Shown: positions 8,785 through 17,352 of the stretch, one piece after another | Layout: the number at the start of each line of letters is the position of its first letter | How positions within the stretch are numbered: the first letter of the stretch is position 1 | Assembly: GCA_900754795.1 (NCBI GenBank) | Contig: CAAEEA010000079.1 | Location: forward strand, 1-44,265 | From: Clostridia bacterium | Lineage (GTDB): Bacteria; Bacillota; Clostridia; Peptostreptococcales; Anaerovoracaceae | Length of the DNA stretch: 44,265 nucleotides | Direction of reading: 5' to 3' | Made by a program: the position numbers and the translations under genes | Notes under the pieces: generated by a model | Told to the model about the DNA's origin: nothing | What the model saw: only the letters and a program-made list of their open reading frames with translations | Database searches by the model: none

Positions 8785-9837
8785 ATGGATCTGACAGAAC
8801 GTAAACTGAAGATTTTACAGGCTATAATAAGCGACTATGTCAAGACCGCGGAACCGGTCGGTTCAAGAACTCTTTCCAAAAAATACGATCTGGGGATAAG
8901 TCCGGCGACGATCAGAAACGAGATGGCGGATCTTGAAGAAATGGGATACCTCACCCATCCTCATACTTCGGCGGGCAGAGTGCCGTCTGACGCGGCGTAC
9001 AGACTGTATGTCAACGCTCTTATGGAAAAGAAAGAGCTCTCGAACGAAGAGAAGAACATCATTGCCCAAAGGCTTAGCTCCAATGTGCATGAGTTTGAGA
9101 AGACCATAGAGCACGCGGCGAAAGTGCTTTCGGAGATCACAGATCTTACATCTTTCGCGCTTACGCCGTCTCAGAACGAAGACGCCCTCCGTTTCATAAA
9201 TCTTCTGCCTGTTGACGAGAACACGGTCGTGATGATGATCGTGGCGGAGAGCGGCAAGATTTCCAATAAGGTCATACATCTCAATGTACCTTACTCAGAA
9301 GAAAATCTCCAGCTTTTGGCCAAGGCTATGACATATAACTATAAGGGCAGGAGCATAAGCGAAGTCCTTACAGATAATATTATAGAGAACTTCCACACGG
9401 ATATAGCCGCCATGAGCGGACTGGCAAAAGATGTAATGCCGAACTTTATGAAGACTCTTGAAGACATGCTCAATGTACGGCTGTACATGGAGGGACTGAC
9501 AAACATTTTCGATATCCCGGAATACAGCGATCTGAAAAAGGCAAAGAGCTTCATAGAAATGCTGAGCCAGAAGGAAGATTTTACGCGTAAGCTGCTCGAA
9601 AGGGATGACGGCATGATCGTCACCATCGGCACGGAAAACGCGGACGATATAATGAACGACTGCGCGCTTATAACCGCCAGTTATCATGTAGACGGCAAGA
9701 TGGTCGGAAAGATCGGCGTCATCGGTCCCACAAGGATGCGGTACAGCGAAGTGACTTCAATCATCGAATATCTGACCGACAATTTGAGCAACACATTTAA
9801 ACTTGAAAGCGGAGGTAATGAGGAAAATGAGAGATGA
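8785..9837 (+). CDS. hrcA: heat-inducible transcription repressor HrcA
   Basis: DNA-binding repressor of class I heat-shock genes, whose activity is tuned by GroEL. The 350-residue protein begins with a winged-helix domain containing VKTAEPVGSRTLSKKY and SPATIRNEMADLEEMGYL, followed by the HrcA core. The start follows GGAAGGAGGAAGTC. An in-frame ATG at 8758 lies inside the CIRCE element and is rejected. It is the first gene of the operon and overlaps the region of the grpE starts by a few codons. Confidence 0.97.
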   Translation: MDLTERKLKILQAIISDYVKTAEPVGSRTLSKKYDLGISPATIRNEMADLEEMGYLTHPHTSAGRVPSDAAYRLYVNALMEKKELSNEEKNIIAQRLSSNVHEFEKTIEHAAKVLSEITDLTSFALTPSQNEDALRFINLLPVDENTVVMMIVAESGKISNKVIHLNVPYSEENLQLLAKAMTYNYKGRSISEVLTDNIIENFHTDIAAMSGLAKDVMPNFMKTLEDMLNVRLYMEGLTNIFDIPEYSDLKKAKSFIEMLSQKEDFTRKLLERDDGMIVTIGTENADDIMNDCALITASYHVDGKMVGKIGVIGPTRMRYSEVTSIIEYLTDNLSNTFKLESGGNEENER

Positions 9838-10375
9838 CGAAAAAACCGTAGAAACCACGGCGGAAGATCAGGTGGAGAACGCCGGAGAAACTCCGGAAAA
9901 AGAACCGGAGGCGGATAACGCGGGAGACGGTTCTTCCGGAAAAGATCAGGAGAAAGATCCTGAAGAAGAAGCCCTCAACACCAGATACCTCAGGCTGATG
10001 GCTGATTTCCAGAATTTCAAAAGAAGAACCGAAAAAGAAAAAAGCGACATTTATGCGTTTGCCAATGAGAAAATCATCAGCGAACTGCTTAATGTGATAG
10101 ACAACTTTGAGAGAGCGCTGGCGGCCGGCGATCCGGAAGACAGCTTCTGCAAAGGTATGGAAATGATCTTGAAACAGCTCCTGGGGGTGCTTGAAAAAGC
10201 CGGGGCGAGCGAGATCGAGGCGCTGGGAGCGGATTTTGACCCTAACTTCCACAACGCCGTGATGACGGAGGACTCCGACGAGTACGAAAGCGGAAAGGTT
10301 ACGGAAGTTCTTCAAAAGGGGTATGTTCTAAATAACAGAGTGATCAGACCTTCAATGGTAAAGGTCGCCAAATAA
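9827..10375 (+). CDS. grpE: nucleotide exchange factor GrpE
   Basis: DnaK co-chaperone that releases ADP from the Hsp70 ATPase domain. A low-complexity acidic and Glu-rich N-terminus (about residues 1-50) leads into a long helix and the conserved C-terminal beta domain with GADFDPNFHNAVM and the ending VLNNRVIRPSMVKVAK. The 182-residue call uses the ATG at 9827, which overlaps the end of hrcA and has GGAGG 11 bases upstream. The ATGs at 9818 and 9803 are in-frame alternatives. The gap to dnaK is 15 bases. Confidence 0.95.
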   Translation: MRDDEKTVETTAEDQVENAGETPEKEPEADNAGDGSSGKDQEKDPEEEALNTRYLRLMADFQNFKRRTEKEKSDIYAFANEKIISELLNVIDNFERALAAGDPEDSFCKGMEMILKQLLGVLEKAGASEIEALGADFDPNFHNAVMTEDSDEYESGKVTEVLQKGYVLNNRVIRPSMVKVAK

Positions 10376-10390
10376 CAGGAGGAAATAAAA

Positions 10391-12271
10391 ATGGCTAAAG
10401 TAATAGGAATTGACTTGGGAACAACAAACTCATGTGTCGCCGTATTAGAGGGCGGCGAACCTACAGTTATAGCAAACGCGGAAGGAATGAGAACCACACC
10501 GTCCGTAGTCGGATTTAAAAAAGACGGCGAAAGACTTGTCGGAGAGACTGCCAAGAGACAGGCTGTAACCAATCCTGACAGAACCATTTCTTCTATAAAA
10601 AGACATATGGGCGAAAACTACAAAGTGACCATCGACGGAAAGGACTACACACCGCAGGATATTTCCGCTATGATTCTCACCAAGCTAAAAAATGACGCCG
10701 AAGCATATCTGGGCGAGAAAGTCACCGAAGCGGTAATCACCGTTCCGGCTTACTTCTCTGACGCGCAGAAACAGGCTACTAAAGACGCCGGAAGAATAGC
10801 CGGTCTTGACGTAAAGAGAATAATCAACGAGCCTACGGCCGCTTCACTGGCCTACGGTCTCGACAAAGAAGAAGGATCCCACAAGATCCTCGTATACGAC
10901 CTGGGAGGCGGTACTTTCGACGTGTCCATCCTCGAGCTGGGCGACGGAGTATTTGAAGTGCTTGCTACCAACGGAGACACTCACCTGGGCGGCGATGATT
11001 TCGACGACGTAATCATGAACTATCTGGCTGACAATTTTGCCAAAGAAAACGGAGTAGATCTCAGAGCTGACAAGATGGCTCTCCAGAGACTCAAAGAAGC
11101 TGCCGAAAAGGCAAAGAAAGAACTTTCAAGCTCCCAGACGACTAATATAAATCTGCCGTTCATCACAGTTACGGCTGACGGTCCGCTTCATATGAACGTG
11201 GATCTGACGAGAGCGAAATTTGATCAGCTTACTGAACATCTGGTGCAGAGAACCATAGAGCCTATGAAAAAGGCCATGGCTGACGCCGGAGTATCCAACT
11301 CCGACATTTCCAAGGTTATCCTCGTGGGAGGATCCACCAGAATTCCGGCCGTTCAGGACGCGGTTAAGAAAGTTACCGGAAAAGACCCGTTCAAGGGCAT
11401 AAACCCTGATGAATGTGTGGCCATTGGAGCGGCTATCCAGGCCGGCGTGCTGACAGGCGAAGTACATGACGTACTGCTCCTTGACGTAACTCCGCTGTCA
11501 CTGTCCATTGAGACTCTGGGCGGCGTGGCTACCAAGCTCATCGAGAGAAACACCACCATCCCGACAAAGAAGAGCCAGATATTCTCAACCGCGGCGGATA
11601 ATCAGACAGCCGTTGACATCCACGTAATGCAGGGTGAAAGAGAAATGGCGTCCGGCAATACCACTCTTGGAAGATTCCAGCTTACCGGAATCGCTCCGGC
11701 TCCGCGCGGAATACCTCAGATCGAGGTTACTTTCGACATTGACGCCAACGGTATCGTAAACGTCAGCGCCAAGGACATGGGAACCGGCAAAGAGCAGAGC
11801 ATAACGATCACATCTTCCACCAACCTTTCAGAGGATGAAATCCGGAAAAAGGTAAAAGAGGCTGAACAGTATGCCGAGGAAGATAAAAAGAGAAAAGAAG
11901 AAGTCGAAATCAGAAACAGAGCGGAATCTCTGATATATGAGACCGAGAAATCCGTGAAAGAACTGGGCGACAAGCTTTCTGAGCAGGAAAAGACAGAGAT
12001 CAACGACGCCAAGGATCAGCTCCAGGCTGTGATGAACAACGGCACGGTGGATCAGATTAAAGAAAAGACAGAAGCCCTGACAGAAAAATTCCACATCATC
12101 TCAACTAAACTTTACCAGCAGGCTCAGCAGCAGGGAGCGGCAGGTCCTGAAGGAGCCGCCGGAGCCGCGGGCTTTGACGGCCAGCAGGCCGCCGGAGGTC
12201 AGAACGGTCCGGCCGACGATAATGTTGTCGATGCCGACTACGAAGTAGTGGATGACGATAAGGATAAATAA
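10391..12271 (+). CDS. dnaK: molecular chaperone DnaK (Hsp70)
   Basis: ATP-dependent chaperone that binds exposed hydrophobic segments of client proteins, working with DnaJ and GrpE. The 626-residue protein has the ATPase domain, with GIDLGTTNSCVAVLEGG at the N-terminus, the phosphate loop YDLGGGTFDVS (about 178-188) and VGGSTRIPAV. The DVTPLSLSIETLGGV start of the substrate domain, an alpha-helical lid and a Gly/Ala/Gln-rich tail ending in an acidic segment follow. An AACAGGAGG Shine-Dalgarno precedes the start. Lack of the extra insert seen in proteobacterial ATPase domains fits a Gram-positive origin. Confidence 0.98.
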   Translation: MAKVIGIDLGTTNSCVAVLEGGEPTVIANAEGMRTTPSVVGFKKDGERLVGETAKRQAVTNPDRTISSIKRHMGENYKVTIDGKDYTPQDISAMILTKLKNDAEAYLGEKVTEAVITVPAYFSDAQKQATKDAGRIAGLDVKRIINEPTAASLAYGLDKEEGSHKILVYDLGGGTFDVSILELGDGVFEVLATNGDTHLGGDDFDDVIMNYLADNFAKENGVDLRADKMALQRLKEAAEKAKKELSSSQTTNINLPFITVTADGPLHMNVDLTRAKFDQLTEHLVQRTIEPMKKAMADAGVSNSDISKVILVGGSTRIPAVQDAVKKVTGKDPFKGINPDECVAIGAAIQAGVLTGEVHDVLLLDVTPLSLSIETLGGVATKLIERNTTIPTKKSQIFSTAADNQTAVDIHVMQGEREMASGNTTLGRFQLTGIAPAPRGIPQIEVTFDIDANGIVNVSAKDMGTGKEQSITITSSTNLSEDEIRKKVKEAEQYAEEDKKRKEEVEIRNRAESLIYETEKSVKELGDKLSEQEKTEINDAKDQLQAVMNNGTVDQIKEKTEALTEKFHIISTKLYQQAQQQGAAGPEGAAGAAGFDGQQAAGGQNGPADDNVVDADYEVVDDDKDK

Positions 12272-12289
12272 TCAATAAATCCCGCTGTC

Positions 12290-12325
12290 AAAATCGCCCG
12301 CGGCGCTGATGCCGCCGGCGATTTT
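12290..12325 (+). other. hairpin between dnaK and dnaJ
   Basis: AAAATCGCCCGCGGC pairs with GCCGCCGGCGATTTT around a GCTGAT loop, with one mismatch. No T-run follows directly. It sits in the 77-base dnaK-dnaJ gap and could be an mRNA-stabilising, processing or attenuating structure that sets dnaJ below dnaK. Confidence 0.5.
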
Positions 12326-12348
12326 GCGGCGTAATCAGAGGTTGTGAT

Positions 12349-13515
12349 ATGGCAGAAAAACGTGACTATTACGAAGTGCTTGGCCTTAAAAAAGGAGCGA
12401 GCGAGGACGAGATAAAAAAGGCTTTCCGCAAGATGGCCATGAAATATCATCCGGACAGAAATCCGGGCGACAAGACCGCTGAGGAAAAGTTCAAAGAGGT
12501 GAACGAAGCCTACAGCGTTCTTTCCGATCCGGACAAAAAGAGCAAGTATGACAGGTTCGGCCACGCGGGGGTAGACCCTAACGCCGGATTTGGCGGCGGA
12601 GCGGGCGGCTTCGGCGGATTTGGCGGAGCAGGCGGCTTCGGCGGATTTGAGGATATTTTCGACATGTTCGGAGGTATGTTCGGCGGCGGTTTCGGCGGCG
12701 CCCGTCAGCAGAGACAGTCTAATCAGCCAAAAAAGGGCAGAGACCTGCAGAAGGCCATAACCATCACTTTTGAGGAAGCGGCATTCGGAGCTAAAAAAGA
12801 AGTTGAGATAAACAAATACGTGACATGTCAGACATGTAACGGAGAAGGAACCAAACCGGGCACATCAAAGCGTACCTGCCCTAAGTGCAACGGGACCGGT
12901 CAGACTACCCAGACCCAGCGCACGCCTTTTGGCCAGTTCCAGAGCGTATCCACATGCGATCAGTGCGGCGGAACAGGCAAGATAATAGATGAGTCTTGCC
13001 CTGAGTGTAAGGGCACAGGCCGTGTAAGAAAGACGATAAAGATATCCATAGATATCCCGGCAGGGGTTGACAACGACAGCGTTATCCCTATCAGAGGACA
13101 GGGAGAACCGGGTACAAACGGAGGCCCGGCCGGAGATCTTTATATTGTGATCGCGGTAAAACCTCACAGGCTGTTTGAGCGCCAGGGAGACGATCTGTAT
13201 ATCGAGATGCCTGTAAGCTTTGATCAGGCGGCTCTGGGAGCTGAGCTTGTGGTGCCTACCCTTGACGGAAGGGTTTCGTACAAGATACCGGCGGGAACTC
13301 AGCCCGGAACTGTTTTCAGGCTCAAGGATAAGGGTGTCAAACACCTTCGCAGAGAATCAAAAGGAGATCTGTATGTCAAGGTGATCCTCGAAGTACCGAC
13401 CAGACTCAACGGCAAGCAGAAAAAGGCGGTATCAGAGATGGCAAAAGTTCTTACGGACGACTGTTATCAGAAAAAAGGCGGATTTGCCGAAAAACTGAAA
13501 GAAATGTTTAAATAG
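12349..13515 (+). CDS. dnaJ: co-chaperone DnaJ (Hsp40)
   Basis: Delivers substrates to DnaK and stimulates its ATPase. The J domain (about 5-70) has the HPD motif in YHPDRNPG. A Gly/Phe-rich linker (about 75-120) is followed by the zinc domain with four CxxCxGxG repeats (CQTCNGEG, CPKCNGTG, CDQCGGTG, CPECKGTG) and the C-terminal substrate-binding domains. The 388-residue length is typical of full-length type I DnaJ. It ends the CIRCE operon, with a strong terminator 13 bases after the stop. Confidence 0.98.
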   Translation: MAEKRDYYEVLGLKKGASEDEIKKAFRKMAMKYHPDRNPGDKTAEEKFKEVNEAYSVLSDPDKKSKYDRFGHAGVDPNAGFGGGAGGFGGFGGAGGFGGFEDIFDMFGGMFGGGFGGARQQRQSNQPKKGRDLQKAITITFEEAAFGAKKEVEINKYVTCQTCNGEGTKPGTSKRTCPKCNGTGQTTQTQRTPFGQFQSVSTCDQCGGTGKIIDESCPECKGTGRVRKTIKISIDIPAGVDNDSVIPIRGQGEPGTNGGPAGDLYIVIAVKPHRLFERQGDDLYIEMPVSFDQAALGAELVVPTLDGRVSYKIPAGTQPGTVFRLKDKGVKHLRRESKGDLYVKVILEVPTRLNGKQKKAVSEMAKVLTDDCYQKKGGFAEKLKEMFK

Positions 13516-13528
13516 AAAAAAACACTGT

Positions 13529-13554
13529 ACCGGGCCGCAAGGCCCGGTTTTTTT
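13529..13554 (+). terminator. intrinsic terminator of the hrcA-dnaJ operon
   Basis: ACCGGGCC (13529-13536), a GCAA tetraloop and GGCCCGGT (13541-13548) form a perfect stem that runs into seven T. Confidence 0.95.
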
Positions 13555-13586
13555 GCGAAAAATCCAAAATAATCCCCCTCAGCCCC

Positions 13587-13617
13587 TTGACTATATGGTA
13601 ACTATATACTTTACAAT
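13587..13617 (+). promoter_or_regulatory. MerR-type promoter with 19-bp spacer
   Basis: TTGACT (13587-13592) and TACAAT (13612-13617) are separated by 19 bp instead of 17. The spacer and flanks contain a dyad of the form GnnTATA-N7-TATAnnC centred between the two hexamers. This architecture is the hallmark of promoters activated by MerR-family proteins, which untwist an over-long spacer. It precedes the MFS transporter gene, whose convergent neighbour is a MerR-family regulator. Confidence 0.6.
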
Positions 13618-13645
13618 TAACAAAGTAAAGAGGTGACAGTACATA

Positions 13646-15064
13646 ATGAAGTTAAATTTTGGCACCAAGCTTTCCTACGGGATAGGAGCCATTTGCGACA
13701 ACGCGCTTTATATGCTGGCGGGAACCTATCTGCTCCTGTTTCTGACTACCGTGGCCGGAGTAAATCCGGCGGTGGCGGGAACGATTTCGGCTATAGGCTC
13801 TGTATGGGAGGCTCTCTGCGCTCCCGTGGTGGGGTTCAAATCGGACAGCGCCCTGACAAGGTTTGGCAAGAGAAAGCCCTTTCTGCTCGCGGCGGCTTTT
13901 CCGGTAGCTATAGTCACGAGCCTGCTGTTTACAGCTATTGACGCGACGCCGACAATAAAGGTCATATACTATGTCGTAATGGTGATACTGTACTGGACCT
14001 GTTTTTCATCGTTCTTTGTGCCGTACCTGGCGTGGGGGTCAGACCTTACGGATGACTATAACGAAAGAACGGTGCTCCGTTCATACGCCTATATTTTCAA
14101 TCAGGTGGGAATGTGCGTCGGCATGGTTCTGCCGTCAATCGTAGTGGATTATTGTATGAACGCGGGCAAAACGGCTCAGCAGTCATGGCAGATCGTGGGC
14201 ATCATGGTCGGAGTATGCGGCGCGGCGGCCTTGCTCATATGTTCGCTGACCATAAAAAAAGATGACGTAAAAGACTTCAAAAAGCCTGTCAGAAAAAAGG
14301 AGTCCATGATCAAAGCGCTGCCTTCCATACTGCGCGAATACTGGAATATCCTTAAACTTAAACCAATAAGGGTGATAATCGGGGCAAGCCTTGCCTACCT
14401 CATAGCAAATATAACATTTTCTTCGGATCGTGTTTTCTTCATGACGTTTAACATGGGGATGAGCGAGACGGCGATTTCAGCCATGCTGATGATGATAACC
14501 GTAGCGGGCGTGGCGACGGTGCCTTTTGTATCGAAACTGGCTGTCCGCTTCAATAAAAAAGACGTTTTCAAAAATGTCATAGGTATCTGCGGCATAATGA
14601 TGATAGCCACCAAGATTATCGGAGCCGAAAATTATCCGGTTCTCATCGCGGCCTGTCTGATATACGCCGTGGCAAACGCCTGTTACTGGCAGCTCATGCC
14701 TTCGATGATATATGACGTTTGCGAAGTAGAGGAACTGATTTCCGGAGAAAAACGGTCAGGGGCCGTTATCTCGCTTCAGGCTCTTTCTGAGTCGGTTTCC
14801 ATAGCGGTAGGACTGCAGATGCTCGGTATAATCCTCGAAGCCGCCGGCTTTGACAGCGATGCCGCCGTGCAGTCTCAGATGGCTCTCGAATGGGTAGAAA
14901 ACGCTTTCGTCGTGATACCGGGAGCGGCTATGGTTCTGGTGGCTCTGATAATGCGAAAGTTTACCCTGACAAAGGAACTGTTTGAAAAAGTAAAATCCGC
15001 GCTGGAAAGACGCAAAAACGGCGAAGATGTAGATATAGACCAGTTCGTGGAAATCTTTGAATAA
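13646..15064 (+). CDS. MFS transporter, GPH sugar/cation symporter type
   Basis: Integral membrane protein of 472 residues with about twelve hydrophobic segments. The N-terminus KLNFGTKLSYGIGAICDNALY and the DNYNERT-like element DDYNERTVLRSYAYIFNQVG point to the glycoside-pentoside-hexuronide:cation symporter (MFS_2) branch. The substrate cannot be read from the sequence; drug or osmolyte transport is also possible. The start follows AGAGGTGACAGTACATA. It is convergent with a MerR-family regulator and preceded by an over-spaced promoter, which suggests effector-induced expression. It interrupts the usual dnaJ-prmA adjacency. Confidence 0.85.
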   Translation: MKLNFGTKLSYGIGAICDNALYMLAGTYLLLFLTTVAGVNPAVAGTISAIGSVWEALCAPVVGFKSDSALTRFGKRKPFLLAAAFPVAIVTSLLFTAIDATPTIKVIYYVVMVILYWTCFSSFFVPYLAWGSDLTDDYNERTVLRSYAYIFNQVGMCVGMVLPSIVVDYCMNAGKTAQQSWQIVGIMVGVCGAAALLICSLTIKKDDVKDFKKPVRKKESMIKALPSILREYWNILKLKPIRVIIGASLAYLIANITFSSDRVFFMTFNMGMSETAISAMLMMITVAGVATVPFVSKLAVRFNKKDVFKNVIGICGIMMIATKIIGAENYPVLIAACLIYAVANACYWQLMPSMIYDVCEVEELISGEKRSGAVISLQALSESVSIAVGLQMLGIILEAAGFDSDAAVQSQMALEWVENAFVVIPGAAMVLVALIMRKFTLTKELFEKVKSALERRKNGEDVDIDQFVEIFE

Positions 15065-15100
15065 ACAAAACAGACTCTTCATAAAATAAAGCTTCTGCAA

Positions 15101-15135
15101 GATCCCGGATGACTTTCAGGTCATTCGGGATTTTG
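15101..15135. terminator. bidirectional terminator between MFS gene and MerR gene
   Basis: GATCCCGGATGAC and GTCATTCGGGATT form a 13-bp stem (one wobble) around TTTCAG. TTTT follows on the plus strand. The right arm overlaps the stop codon of the minus-strand MerR gene. Confidence 0.6.
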
Positions 15136-15942
15136 CTGTATTCTGACGGAGAGCTTTACGAGATAGTTAAAATATCCCGCCGTAGACAGGTCATCGAGAA
15201 TAACGTCCTCGTATATGGTTTCGCAGACGGATAAACCGTTTTCGGAGGCATGACGGAGGAGCCTCAGGCAGTTTTCCCCGACATTCTCATAGCCGTGGTC
15301 ATCGTAGATGACAAGATGAGGACCGCCCGGGGCCGTGATGGTCTGTCCCGGAATCCTGTCTTCATCAACGGAGGTATAAAACCTCGAGTAACTGTAGCCG
15401 TTTTCGCTGACGCTGGCGACGGGGATCATGCATCCTATGGAACAGGCGTTATACAGACCTATTTTTTCGCAGTGCGCCAGGTGGTCGCCGATGGCCTCAG
15501 TTACGGCCGCCGTATCGTCAGGCCCGTGATATTCCGAAGTAATCAGATGTCTTTCCGGAAATTCCTGTATACAGATGACTCCCGGCTGTGCCTCCATTCC
15601 CTCCCGGGTCACGCGGATGCGGCTGTCGATGTACCTGGCGGACCACTGGAGCATCATTATCTTTTTGTTTATCTCGGCTTTTTTAGATTCGAGCAGATCT
15701 ATGAGAGCGCCCGGCGAACGGTTATCCATATGCGCTTTGATATCTCTGATATGGACTCCGAGCCCCCGGAGCACCGTGAGCACTGTGAACGTCTCTATCT
15801 GCGTATAAGAATAGTATCTGTAACCGTTTTCTCCGATGAAGTCCGGGCTGAAGATCCCTTCTTTATCGTAGTAAAAAAGCGTCTGCTTGCTGACCTTGCA
15901 TATGGCGGCAAATTCACCGGTCGTGAAATGATCTTTTTTCAT
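15121..15942 (-). CDS. MerR-family regulator with GyrI-like effector domain
   Basis: Transcription activator/repressor of 273 residues. The N-terminal MerR winged helix reads FTTGEFAAICKVSKQTLFYY then DKEGIFSPD and NGYRYYSYTQIETF, followed by a coiled-coil dimerisation helix (about 80-120). A C-terminal domain of about 150 residues resembles the BmrR/GyrI small-molecule-binding fold. The ATG at 15942 has AAAGGAGG nine bases upstream, so a longer frame start is discarded. The likely target is the convergent MFS gene through the 19-bp-spacer promoter at 13587-13617. The inducer is unknown; hydrophobic cations are common for this architecture. Confidence 0.85.
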   Translation of the reverse strand: MKKDHFTTGEFAAICKVSKQTLFYYDKEGIFSPDFIGENGYRYYSYTQIETFTVLTVLRGLGVHIRDIKAHMDNRSPGALIDLLESKKAEINKKIMMLQWSARYIDSRIRVTREGMEAQPGVICIQEFPERHLITSEYHGPDDTAAVTEAIGDHLAHCEKIGLYNACSIGCMIPVASVSENGYSYSRFYTSVDEDRIPGQTITAPGGPHLVIYDDHGYENVGENCLRLLRHASENGLSVCETIYEDVILDDLSTAGYFNYLVKLSVRIQQNPE

Positions 15943-15961
15943 GACGGCCTCCTTTTGGGAT

Positions 15962-15990
15962 ATTCTAACACGCCCGCCCGTTTCGCGCAA
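15962..15990 (-). promoter_or_regulatory. putative promoter of the MerR gene
   Basis: On the minus strand, TTGCGC (15985-15990), a 17-bp spacer and TAGAAT (15962-15967) lie about 20 bases upstream of the start codon. Confidence 0.5.
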
Positions 15991-16014
15991 CGGGGAGAAG
16001 CTCTCTCTTTTACG

Positions 16015-16043
16015 CTGACTTTTTGTCAAAAACCTGATATACT
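16015..16043 (+). promoter_or_regulatory. putative promoter of the ArsC-like gene
   Basis: CTGACT (16015-16020), a 17-bp spacer and TATACT (16038-16043). The inverted repeat TGAC-TTTTT-GTCA (16016-16028) overlaps the -35 box and may be an operator. Confidence 0.5.
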
Positions 16044-16061
16044 GAAAGCGGAGGTGAGATC

Positions 16062-16394
16062 ATGTTATTTGTTTGCTATCCAAAGTGCGGCACATGCCGC
16101 AAAGCCAGAAAATGGCTTGACGAAAACGGATATTCCTATGAAGAACGAGATATAAAAGAGGTTCCGCCGACCTACGAGGAACTGAAAGAGTGGCATGCCC
16201 TCAGCGGTCTGCCGGTTAAAAAACTTTTCAACACCAGCGGTATGCTCTATAAATCCATGGGACTGAAAGACAAATTGCCTCAAATGACAGAAGACGAGCA
16301 GCTCAGACTCCTTTCCACCGACGGTATGCTTGTAAAGCGGCCGGTGATCGTAGACGGAGACAAGGTGACTTTCGGATTCAAAGGAGAACTGTAG
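16062..16394 (+). CDS. ArsC/Spx-family thioredoxin-fold protein
   Basis: A 110-residue protein of the arsenate-reductase/Spx superfamily. It opens with a beta strand and the redox motif CGTC in CYPKCGTCRKA. The family pattern continues with YEERDIKEVPPTYEEL, LFNTSG and the C-terminal KRPVIV loop that precedes the last strands. Members include arsenate reductases, the Spx/MgsR RNA-polymerase-binding regulators and uncharacterised YffB- and YusI-like proteins. With CxxC kept and no Spx-specific C-terminal extension, the last group is the closest match. Shine-Dalgarno GGAGGTGAG precedes the ATG. It is divergent from the MerR gene and lies 22 bases before prmA, so it is probably co-transcribed with prmA. 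Confidence 0.85.
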   Translation: MLFVCYPKCGTCRKARKWLDENGYSYEERDIKEVPPTYEELKEWHALSGLPVKKLFNTSGMLYKSMGLKDKLPQMTEDEQLRLLSTDGMLVKRPVIVDGDKVTFGFKGEL

Positions 16395-16416
16395 ATCAGA
16401 TTTTAACGGAGGACAA

Positions 16417-17352
16417 ATGCGTTACATACAGGTAGAAACAGAAACGGATGAGGAACTGCTGGAGCCGCTTACGGGCTTTTTGCTTGCCCGTGGTATTGAG
16501 GAGACGGCGGTCGAAGACCCGGCCGATCTTGAAGGCTTACTTAATAAGGAAGAAGGCTACGAATGGGATTATATTTCCGATGAGGTTATGAAAAGCCGCG
16601 GCGGCCGGCCCAGACTTTCATTTTACCTCGAGGAGACCGCGGAAAACCGCCGGCTTGCTTCGTCTCTTGCCGTAGAAATCAGGAACTGCTGGCCGGGCGC
16701 CCGGGTTCGCGTAATCTCAGAAGACGACAGCCAGTGGAAAGACAAGTGGAAAGAACATTTTAAACCTGCCCGGATCACCGGATGCCTGACCGTTAAGCCG
16801 ACATGGGAAGATTATATACCGGAGCCCGGCGAAAAAATAATTGAGATCGATCCGGGCATGGCTTTCGGCACCGGAACCCATGAGACAACGTCTCTCTGCC
16901 TGCGGCTGATGGAAAAGTATATGGCAGATAAAGACCGCGCCCGTGTGCTCGATGTGGGCTGCGGCTCGGGGATACTGTCCATTGGAGCCGCGCTGCTCGG
17001 GGCCGAAAAGATACTGGCCGTAGACATTGACCCTGAAGCAGTCCGAGTCACGGAAGAAAATGTCCGGCTCAATCACGTTGACGACCGCGTAACCGCGTAT
17101 TCCGGCAACCTGGTTGACGGCCTTGATTTTCAGGCTGACATCGTAGCCGCTAACCTCATGGCAGACCTTGTCATGGAGCTCAGCCCACATGTGCCTGATC
17201 ATCTGATGCCCGGAGGCGTATATATTTCTTCAGGTATCCTGGTGGAAAAAGCAGATCATGTCGCGTCGGCCATAAGAGACGCCGGTTTTGAGACGGTGGA
17301 AATAAAAGAAGACGGTATGTGGTGCGCCATCGCGGCTCGCTTTAGGGGATAA
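16417..17352 (+). CDS. prmA: ribosomal protein L11 methyltransferase
   Basis: SAM-dependent methyltransferase that trimethylates ribosomal protein L11. The 311-residue protein has an N-terminal substrate-binding domain and a class I methyltransferase domain. Motif I reads VLDVGCGSGILSIGA, the acidic loop is AVDIDPEAV, and motif IV is the characteristic NLMADL. The stretch DPGMAFGTGTHETT is specific for PrmA. GGAGGACAA precedes the ATG. In many Firmicutes rsmE follows directly; here it does not, and repeat-rich non-coding DNA takes its place. Confidence 0.96.
   Translation: MRYIQVETETDEELLEPLTGFLLARGIEETAVEDPADLEGLLNKEEGYEWDYISDEVMKSRGGRPRLSFYLEETAENRRLASSLAVEIRNCWPGARVRVISEDDSQWKDKWKEHFKPARITGCLTVKPTWEDYIPEPGEKIIEIDPGMAFGTGTHETTSLCLRLMEKYMADKDRARVLDVGCGSGILSIGAALLGAEKILAVDIDPEAVRVTEENVRLNHVDDRVTAYSGNLVDGLDFQADIVAANLMADLVMELSPHVPDHLMPGGVYISSGILVEKADHVASAIRDAGFETVEIKEDGMWCAIAARFRG

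Noticed and set aside
15250..16155. 301-codon plus-strand frame opposite the MerR gene
   Set aside because: It is antisense to a clear MerR-family protein and overlaps the ArsC-like start; its translation resembles no family.
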